A stretch of DNA of 5,045 nt, from contig JAAYQH010000314.1 of NCBI GenBank assembly GCA_012519365.1, forward strand, positions 1-5,045. The letters run 5' to 3'. The position numbers and the translations under genes are program-made. The notes under the pieces were generated by a model. The model was given only the letters and a program-made list of their open reading frames with translations, did not search any database and had not been told where the DNA came from. This document shows, one piece after another, positions 1 to 5,045 of this stretch. How positions within the stretch are numbered: position 1 is the stretch's first letter; every line of letters starts with the position of its first letter. Source of the stretch: Planctomycetota bacterium (lineage in GTDB: Bacteria; Planctomycetota; Phycisphaerae; Sedimentisphaerales; Anaerohalosphaeraceae).

Positions 1-76
1 AGAGAATTGAGCCGTCTGTCCTGGACAGCCGTCGAATCCAATGGTTGGATTCGAAAATCATTGTCTTAGATTTCAT
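1..76 (-). CDS. Possible start of a downstream gene, function unknown (partial, runs off the window)
   Basis: After the 3' stem-loop of the large gene, the minus strand has AGGA (84-87), then A-rich sequence and two in-frame ATG codons (77-79 and 74-76). The reading frame stays open to the window edge. The second ATG sits 7 nt from AGGA, the same spacing as in the large gene, so I prefer it; the first would leave only 4 nt. The visible peptide starts MKSKTMIFESNHWIRRLS and matches nothing I recognise. It is not an obvious signal peptide: it is basic but carries no hydrophobic core. Only about 25 codons are visible, and an opening of that size can occur by chance, so support rests mainly on the RBS, the ATG and the strand consistency with its neighbours. 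Confidence 0.42.
   Translation of the reverse strand, partial: MKSKTMIFESNHWIRRLSRTDGSIL
16..28. repeat. Short palindrome (6-bp arms, 1-nt centre)
   Basis: CTGTCC and GGACAG flank a single central T. The six bases GCCGTC occur on both sides (11-16 and 28-33), the first overlapping one base of the left arm. With a 1-nt centre it is better viewed as a protein-binding-type dyad than as an RNA hairpin. It is only 3 nt from the larger inverted repeat at 32-54. No function can be assigned. Confidence 0.4.
32..54. repeat. Perfect 10-bp inverted repeat with 3-nt spacer
   Basis: TCGAATCCAA and TTGGATTCGA are exact reverse complements separated by TGG. On either strand a transcript could form a tight hairpin. 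No T-run follows in either direction, so it does not look like an intrinsic terminator. It lies inside the candidate left-edge coding frame, where it could be an operator-like site, a translation-affecting hairpin, or a chance feature of the codons. Confidence 0.6.
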
Positions 77-83
77 CATTTTT

Positions 84-87
84 TCCT
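84..87 (-). promoter_or_regulatory. Candidate ribosome binding site of the left-edge reading frame
   Basis: The minus strand reads ACAGGAAAAA immediately before tandem ATG codons. AGGA is 4 nt from the first ATG and 7 nt from the second, which favours the second as the start. It is meaningful only if the left-edge frame is a real gene. Confidence 0.4.
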
Positions 88-161
88 GTACTTATCAACT
101 ACGACAACGCTTCAATGCTCATCCACAGATGTTAATCCCGTCATATAAGATAACCGGATTA

Positions 162-182
162 CCCGAATGTTATCCATTCGGG
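162..182 (-). terminator. Stem-loop just after the glycosidase stop codon, terminator-like but without a U-tract
   Basis: A perfect 8-bp inverted repeat (CCCGAATG / CATTCGGG) with a 5-nt loop begins 5 nt after the TGA of the large gene, the usual place for an mRNA 3' hairpin. The sequence after it on the minus strand (TAATCCGGTTATC) has no run of U, so it is not a classical intrinsic terminator. It could be a weak or Rho-assisted terminator, or a 3'-end-stabilising hairpin between genes of one operon. The structure is seen directly; its role is inferred. Confidence 0.45.
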
Positions 183-187
183 ACTTC

Positions 188-3100
188 TCACTGCATCGGG
201 GCAATCTTGACAAGAACAACGCCATGCCGCCCTACATTTGCCTCGAATTTTCCGGTATATTTCCCTACATCTTGTTGACGCCACAGGTCACGAACAGTTT
301 GTTCACCGGTAATCCCAAGGTCGGACCAGTTAACAGTCACGGTTTGATCACGCTGGCCGCGGTTGAACAACCCGATGGCCTTGGAACCGTCTTCCATGTC
401 CTTGGCCCAGACTTCGAGTAAACCGTTCTGCAAAACCTGTCCGGCCTGGCGTCCGAGGGGATCCTGGTTGACTTCCAGAACTTCGTCATTTGTCAGCAGG
501 TTTAAGGTAAAATCGTCAAGTTGCGTCATATCACAGCCGATCAGAAGCGGCGAAGCAAGCAGGCACCAGAGACTGATATGGGTGTACTGCTCGTTGGGTG
601 ACAGCCGGCTGTCACGCAATTGCGGTCCCCAACCAACCTTGCCGACCACGAGCATATCGGGGTCGTTGAAATGCCCCGGACCGGCATACTTCTCAAGACC
701 GGCCTGCCGAAAGCCAATCCCCGACATACTGCCCCAACTGTCGTTGATGTCCTGTGTGGTACGCCAGGAGTTGCCCCCGACGTCGGCGCCCCACTCCCAG
801 ACATCCCCCATTCCGTACTGGCAAAGGCTGTAAATGATGTCACGCGGCTGTTTTGCCAACGCTTCATACATCCGTTCAAAAGGAATTTTGCATACGGACA
901 GATCGCCTCCCCCGGCATAGGTGATATTCGGGGCAGAGGACGGATCCCAATCCTTCACGCCGCGATAAGCTTCAAAAGCAGGGTTGTAAGAACACCAGTC
1001 ATACTTGAGATAGTCAAATCCCCACTCGGCATATTGCTGTGCGTCCTGGAGTTCGTGGTCAAAGCTGCCGACGCAGCCGCCGCATGTCCAGGGACCGGGA
1101 ACCGAGTAGATGCCGATCCTGAGGCCCTTGTCATGCACGTAATCGGCCAGTTCCTTCATGTCGGGGAAGCGAGGATTCGGCAGAATCCACCCTTCGTCAT
1201 CCCGCTTGGGGCCCTGCAGTGTAGGATCGTTTGAATCGCGGTGTACCTGCCAGAAATCGTCAATATTAATATACGTCCAGCCATGGTTAATCAAGCCGCT
1301 CTCTACCATGGCGTCAGCGGCCGCCTTGATCTTCTCGGCGGTCACCGAACTGGCAAAACAGTTCCAACTGTTCCAGCCCATTGCGGGGGTAAGACCGATT
1401 TTTGAACCGCATACAATCTTGAATTCCCGATCGGCCCGGCCGAGTGCATTTTTGGCGTGGAGCATCACCTTGTATTCGCCGGCCTTCTCCAATACACCGG
1501 TAATCTGTCCGCTATTGGAATCAAGACGCAGGCCCGCCGGCAATCCATCGGCCGAGAATGTCATCGGGCGGTCACCCGTGGCGGCAATCCTGAAAAAAAA
1601 CGGGGAACCGGGACGCACCCCAAAGACTTTGGCGCCATTAATGCGTGGTGTCGGGGCGGGCTTGGGTGTCAGGATCACCGCCTCCTCAATCGGTGGAATG
1701 TCAAGTTTTGGTTTACTCTCATCGGTCATGGTTATTTTTAGGTCCACCCAGTTCGCATGATCATAATCATACCCGTCTCCTGCATCCAGAGCCAGAAGTA
1801 CCAGAGATTTGACCCCCTTCACGTCGATGGAAAATGCTCTTGCAGCATCTCCCGGCTTCATCAGACCACTGTTCCACACCTCTTTCTCATCGGCAGTGAT
1901 TTTAAAAACCACTGAACCCCGGCCGTTGGTTTCATCATCCAGACCGGCCAAACCGGACAGTTCGATTCCTTTTCCGTCCAGCACAAGCGGGATCGTGGAA
2001 TTAGCGTGGGTCCCGATACCGTTTTGATATCGTTGGCCCGCAATCGTCATACGTCTGTTATCCACAGAGCGGTTTGAACGTGCCTGACCCCACCCCTGCT
2101 CAACACGGGAAACGTCGAGCGAGGACAACCAGATGGTCTCGACGGACAGATTTTCATCAACGGAGCCCGATCTCCCGGAAGACACGATTTTAAATGGTAA
2201 TTCCAACCGGATATCGTCCGAGGCCGCGCCGATAAGCAATTCATACTCTCCCGGCTGGACCACGTACTGTTTTTGTTCTGTATCCCAGTAGCGCAGCCGC
2301 TCGGCGGGGACGTCAATGGTCACTTGCTTTGCTTGGCCTTTTTTGACGTGAATCCGAGCAAAACCACACAGCGCCTGTGTTGGCTGCGGAACACTGGGAT
2401 TGACGTGGCGGAAATAAATCTGAACGACATCATCACCATCAAGCCTGCCGGTATTTTCTATTGTAAAGGACACCTTCGCGGTGCCATCAGCGGGAATTTG
2501 ACTTGAAGCCAGCTTGGCGTTCTTGTAGTCGAACGTCGTGTAACTGAGACCATGGCCAAACGCGTAGAGAGGCTTACCCTCAAAGTATTTATAGGTACGA
2601 TTCTTCATCGAATAGTCTCTTACATCAGGCAGGTCTTCAGTCGAACGATAGAACGTCAGCGGCAAATGTCCCGACGGATTGAGTTCGCCAAACAGGGCTT
2701 CGGCAACCGCCTGCCCACCGTTTTGGCCCGGATACCACGCCTGCAGAATAGCGTTCAGGTTTTGATCTTCCCATGTCAAGGCAATCGCCGAGCCGCTACA
2801 ATTCACCATGACCATGGGCTTTCCTGTTCCATGCAGTGCACGGATCAATTGAGGTTGGGGCTCAGGCAGTTCGATGGCGGTACGGTCAAAACCTTCACCT
2901 TCCTGTGCCGGGGTGATGCCGCCGACATAAATAATCAAATCGGCATCCGCAGCGACTGTAAGAGCTTCGTCCTTGAGCTCCTCCACGGGTCGGTCCGTTG
3001 TATTATCCTGTGCGCTCCACGCGGCGGTCCTGCGTTCCAGTGTGACAGGACTGCCCATGACGAATGTAATTTCAACGCCATCACCGGCCAGCCTTTTAAT

Positions 3101-4906
3101 GCCGTCAAGGATCGAAATCGGCTTCGAAGCGGATCCATGATAGTTTCCTTCCAACATTGACTTGGAGTCGCTGTTGGGGCCGATGACCGCAATACGTTTA
3201 TATCTGGATCGATCCAGCGGCAGAATGCCGTCATTTTTCAGCAGCACCAGTGATTGCCGTGCCACCTCCAGAGCCACTTTGCTATGTTCGGGGGTGTCAT
3301 TGTCATCGATGGTATATTGATTATAGGGCACCCTTTCCGGCGGGTCGAACAGGCCCAGACGAAAACGGGTCCACAACGTATAGTACAGTGCCTCGTTGAT
3401 GTCCTGCTCTGTTAACAGCCCTTGCTGGACGGCCTTGACAAGGGCATTGTACTCACTGCCGCAGCACAGGTTAACGCCGGTTTTAACGCCTAATGCTGCG
3501 GCCTCTTCCGGGGTGCTGACATAGGCATGTCCGCGCCTGCTCGACATATCACCGATTCCGCCGCAGTCCGAAACAACATATCCGTCGAACTGCCATTTTC
3601 CTCGCAATAAATCCTGGAGCAGAAGTTTGCTGGCACTGCAGGGAACACCATAAACCGCATTGTAAGCCGTCATAACGCCGGCTACTTTGCCGCCGGTGAT
3701 GGCTCGCTCGAACTGCGGAATATACGTTTCATAAAAATCGCGTTCAGTCGGATTGACATTAAAACTGTGGCGTTCCCGCTCAAGACCGCTGTGCACCGCG
3801 TAATGCTTTGTACACGCCATGGCCAGCATATAGTCCGGGTGGTCCCCCTGGATTCCCTTAATGAAGGCTACCGCAAGCTCGCCTGTTAAAAACGGATCTT
3901 CACCGTATGTTTCCTGACCGCGGCCCCAGCGGGGATCGCGGAAAATATTAATGTTCGGTGTCCAGTATGTCAGGCCGGTCCACCATTTGGAGTTACCGTT
4001 ATTCTTGGAAGCATAATCATTGTACTTGGCGCGGCCTTCAATGCCGATGACGGTACCTTCCCGATGCAGCAGTTTCGGATTCCAGGTCGATGCCATACCG
4101 ACCGGCTCGGGGAAAACCGTCGCAATACCGTTATTGGCAACACCGTGCAGGGCTTCATTCCAATAATTATACGCCGGCAGTTTCAGACGCGGGATGGCCG
4201 GCGCATCATTTTGAATTTGAACCACCTTTTCCTGGAGTGACATACGGCGGATCAGGTCATTAATACGCTCCTTTAACGGTTTGTCAGGGTCCCGCCAGAT
4301 GGCCGGCTCGCTGATATCCGGGACGAGGGCTGCATCGCCGGTAAACGCCGGGGCGATTTCGGAGGCATTGAATTTGACAACCGATTCTCCCGATGCATTT
4401 TTAATTTCGAAGGTATTAAATTTGGCATTTTCCGTATTGGCCTTAAACACAACCTTTACCGGGCCGCGGAGTTCGTCACCGGTATGTTCAACCCGGCCGG
4501 TGATATAACAAATTTTTCCCATCCCGCCGGCGACCGAATAAATGTCAAAATTCTCGGCCAGCGTCACGTCACCGCAGGTCACGCTGAATACCCTTTCCCC
4601 GGGGCCCCGCACAAACAATTCTGTTTCACCAATGATAATCGTGTATGTGTCAGCCGGCAAATTCATGACGCTAACAGAAAACTCCCGGCCGTAAATCTCT
4701 TCATAAAAAGCGGATACATCCTCCGAACCGTCCTGGATGATATCCGATTCATTGGCTTTAAAGTGTGCGTAATCTCCGGTCACTGAGACTCGGTATCCGC
4801 AAGATCCGCATATTCCCTCGGCCGCAAAGACAGCCTGAAAAGAGAACCATTGTCCGGCAATGAACATGAACATTAGAATAGATTTTAGACGACTCGCTTT
4901 TTTCAT
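188..4906 (-). CDS. Secreted bifunctional GH3 (beta-xylosidase/beta-glucosidase type) - GH27 (alpha-galactosidase type) fusion with malectin, NPCBM and NEW1/He_PIG modules
   Basis: Exported glycosidase of 1572 aa, about twice the length of a single GH3 or GH27 enzyme. Seen in order: signal peptide 1-28 (Lys-rich start, hydrophobic core, likely cut at VFA/AEG; no lipobox). Malectin/CBM57-like module ~38-172 (GERVF, ENFDIYSVAGG). GH3 barrel ~202-520 with WNEALHG 249-255, DPRWGRG 324-330, KHY 367-369 and VVSDCGG, giving nucleophile D447. GH3 alpha/beta domain ~545-795, with acid/base probably E669 or E671 in QEGEGFDR. Fn3-like cap ~822-908. NPCBM ~922-1060 (NGIGTHA). NEW1/He_PIG ~1084-1167. GH27 ~1170-1572 with MGWNSW 1176-1181, IDD 1215-1217, KYDWC (nucleophile D1303) and WRTTQDINDSW (acid/base D1386), then a C-terminal beta-sandwich. 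The HSGLERERHSFN segment favours the xylosidase-type GH3 branch, but glucosidase or arabinosidase activity is possible. GH27 could also act on alpha-GalNAc or beta-L-arabinopyranose. ATG 4906 is chosen because it has an SD at 7 nt and begins the signal peptide. The frame is unbroken. Domain families are confident; substrates are inferred. Confidence 0.97.
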   Translation of the reverse strand: MKKASRLKSILMFMFIAGQWFSFQAVFAAEGICGSCGYRVSVTGDYAHFKANESDIIQDGSEDVSAFYEEIYGREFSVSVMNLPADTYTIIIGETELFVRGPGERVFSVTCGDVTLAENFDIYSVAGGMGKICYITGRVEHTGDELRGPVKVVFKANTENAKFNTFEIKNASGESVVKFNASEIAPAFTGDAALVPDISEPAIWRDPDKPLKERINDLIRRMSLQEKVVQIQNDAPAIPRLKLPAYNYWNEALHGVANNGIATVFPEPVGMASTWNPKLLHREGTVIGIEGRAKYNDYASKNNGNSKWWTGLTYWTPNINIFRDPRWGRGQETYGEDPFLTGELAVAFIKGIQGDHPDYMLAMACTKHYAVHSGLERERHSFNVNPTERDFYETYIPQFERAITGGKVAGVMTAYNAVYGVPCSASKLLLQDLLRGKWQFDGYVVSDCGGIGDMSSRRGHAYVSTPEEAAALGVKTGVNLCCGSEYNALVKAVQQGLLTEQDINEALYYTLWTRFRLGLFDPPERVPYNQYTIDDNDTPEHSKVALEVARQSLVLLKNDGILPLDRSRYKRIAVIGPNSDSKSMLEGNYHGSASKPISILDGIKRLAGDGVEITFVMGSPVTLERRTAAWSAQDNTTDRPVEELKDEALTVAADADLIIYVGGITPAQEGEGFDRTAIELPEPQPQLIRALHGTGKPMVMVNCSGSAIALTWEDQNLNAILQAWYPGQNGGQAVAEALFGELNPSGHLPLTFYRSTEDLPDVRDYSMKNRTYKYFEGKPLYAFGHGLSYTTFDYKNAKLASSQIPADGTAKVSFTIENTGRLDGDDVVQIYFRHVNPSVPQPTQALCGFARIHVKKGQAKQVTIDVPAERLRYWDTEQKQYVVQPGEYELLIGAASDDIRLELPFKIVSSGRSGSVDENLSVETIWLSSLDVSRVEQGWGQARSNRSVDNRRMTIAGQRYQNGIGTHANSTIPLVLDGKGIELSGLAGLDDETNGRGSVVFKITADEKEVWNSGLMKPGDAARAFSIDVKGVKSLVLLALDAGDGYDYDHANWVDLKITMTDESKPKLDIPPIEEAVILTPKPAPTPRINGAKVFGVRPGSPFFFRIAATGDRPMTFSADGLPAGLRLDSNSGQITGVLEKAGEYKVMLHAKNALGRADREFKIVCGSKIGLTPAMGWNSWNCFASSVTAEKIKAAADAMVESGLINHGWTYINIDDFWQVHRDSNDPTLQGPKRDDEGWILPNPRFPDMKELADYVHDKGLRIGIYSVPGPWTCGGCVGSFDHELQDAQQYAEWGFDYLKYDWCSYNPAFEAYRGVKDWDPSSAPNITYAGGGDLSVCKIPFERMYEALAKQPRDIIYSLCQYGMGDVWEWGADVGGNSWRTTQDINDSWGSMSGIGFRQAGLEKYAGPGHFNDPDMLVVGKVGWGPQLRDSRLSPNEQYTHISLWCLLASPLLIGCDMTQLDDFTLNLLTNDEVLEVNQDPLGRQAGQVLQNGLLEVWAKDMEDGSKAIGLFNRGQRDQTVTVNWSDLGITGEQTVRDLWRQQDVGKYTGKFEANVGRHGVVLVKIAPMQ

Positions 4907-4913
4907 GGTTTAG

Positions 4914-4918
4914 TCCTT
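4914..4918 (-). promoter_or_regulatory. Ribosome binding site of the GH3-GH27 gene
   Basis: The minus strand reads AAGGA here, followed by the 7-nt spacer CTAAACC and then ATG at 4906-4904. Match and spacing are close to ideal. The encoded N-terminus begins a clear signal peptide at exactly this ATG, which together fix the start. Confidence 0.8.
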
Positions 4919-4935
4919 ACTGAAGTTTTGCATTT

Positions 4936-5045
4936 TTAAGGTAACGCCAATTGGAACCTGATACGATTGAAATCCCAGTTATCACCTTCGATGCGTTCGA
5001 TGACCCACTCGATTGTATCGCTGAGGGTTTGTCGCAATACCGTCA
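4936..5045 (-). CDS. C-terminal end of an upstream gene, function unknown (partial)
   Basis: A minus-strand frame enters from beyond the right edge and ends at a TAA (4936-4938). It gives 35 complete codons ending in ...RIRFQLALP. The peptide looks protein-like: an amphipathic helix (DTIEWVIERIEG) followed by a short strand, with no simple-sequence bias. The stop lies 29 nt before the ATG of the large glycosidase, a spacing typical of co-transcribed genes. The helix-then-strand ending in LP loosely resembles the C-terminus of LacI-type sugar-binding regulators, but this is too little sequence to assign a family and I make no functional call. A second minus-strand frame across the same stretch is also largely open but is Ser-rich and would end inside the ribosome binding site, so it is less likely. 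Confidence 0.5.
   Translation of the reverse strand, partial: TVLRQTLSDTIEWVIERIEGDNWDFNRIRFQLALP

Larger units (their letters stand above)
80..187. other. Intergenic spacer downstream of the glycosidase gene
   Basis: This is about 108 nt between the TGA of the large gene and the candidate start at the left edge. It holds the terminator-like stem-loop (162-182) and the candidate RBS (84-87). I looked for a minus-strand promoter with recognisable -35 and -10 boxes at 16-18 nt spacing and found none convincing. Whether the left-edge gene is read through from the glycosidase or has its own promoter cannot be decided here. Confidence 0.5.

Noticed and set aside
20..60. tRNA T-arm-like string (GGATTCGAAAA and its reverse complement)
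   Set aside because: The bases flanking the TTCGAA core do not form a 5-bp T-stem on either strand, and no acceptor, anticodon arm or CCA could be laid out. The resemblance comes from the inverted repeat at 32-54.
133..160. Imperfect inverted repeat (TAATCCCG ... CGGATTA) next to the 3' hairpin
   Set aside because: It needs a bulged base and a 14-nt loop, and competes with the stronger 162-182 stem; too weak to list.
45..278. Plus-strand frame across the left intergenic region
   Set aside because: It overlaps the 3' end of the glycosidase in antisense, has no good RBS and shows no recognisable features.
541..918. Minus-strand 125-codon frame inside the GH27 region, and similar nested minus-strand frames (2047-2316, 2935-3234, 3970-4158)
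   Set aside because: They are out-of-frame readings of the glycosidase with odd composition and no family resemblance.
2049..2182. Possible internal translation start that would make the GH27 half on its own
   Set aside because: There is no in-frame Met codon between residues 768 and 953, and the first one (953) already lies inside NPCBM; no SD-linked start at the seam.
363..3160. Several long plus-strand open frames (for example 620-1234, 1158-1760 and 2552-3160)
   Set aside because: They lie wholly opposite the glycosidase gene, their peptides show no recognisable domain or signal, and the minus-strand frame here encodes conserved catalytic motifs throughout. They are antisense shadows.
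4910..4933. Seven-codon minus-strand mini-ORF (MQNFSKD, stop) ending 3 nt before the glycosidase ATG, a possible leader peptide
   Set aside because: It has no Shine-Dalgarno, starts 2 nt after the stop codon of the upstream frame and spans the glycosidase RBS. Openings this short are expected by chance and no attenuator-like hairpins or codon runs accompany it.

Overview
This window is almost entirely filled by one very large minus-strand gene (188-4906, 1572 codons). It encodes a secreted multi-domain glycoside hydrolase. Read from its N-terminus, the protein has a signal peptide, a malectin/CBM57-like module, a complete GH3 enzyme of the beta-xylosidase/beta-glucosidase type with its fibronectin-III-like cap, an NPCBM galactose-binding-like module, a NEW1/He_PIG Ig-like linker module, and a complete GH27 alpha-galactosidase-type enzyme. 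The catalytic motifs of both enzymes are intact, so it reads as a bifunctional exo-acting polysaccharide-degrading protein, not a broken gene.

Right edge (4907-5045): a minus-strand reading frame enters from outside the window and stops at 4936, 29 nt before the start of the large gene. This looks like the C-terminus of an upstream gene in the same transcription unit. The large gene has a good Shine-Dalgarno (AAGGA, 7-nt spacer) and no visible promoter of its own in the short gap. Left edge (1-187): five nt after the stop codon lies an 8-bp stem-loop without a U-tract. About 110 nt after the stop codon is a candidate start of another minus-strand gene (RBS AGGA, tandem ATG codons), which runs off the window and contains two short palindromes. 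All visible coding is on the minus strand.

Organism: the gene is bacterial and encodes an exported protein. NPCBM plus NEW1/He_PIG in front of GH27, malectin-type modules and very long secreted hydrolases are most familiar from the Planctomycetota/Verrucomicrobiota/Kiritimatiellota/Lentisphaerota group and some Bacteroidota. This is an inference from domain style; no marker gene is present. The context fits a polysaccharide-utilisation region in which one polypeptide removes both beta-linked sugars (probably xylose or glucose) and alpha-galactose (or a similar sugar) from a branched plant or algal glycan or its oligosaccharides.

The point most worth attention is the GH3-GH27 fusion. The two halves look like two complete, normally separate enzymes joined end to end through a short linker near residues 908-925. 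No mobile elements, RNA genes or CRISPR arrays were seen.
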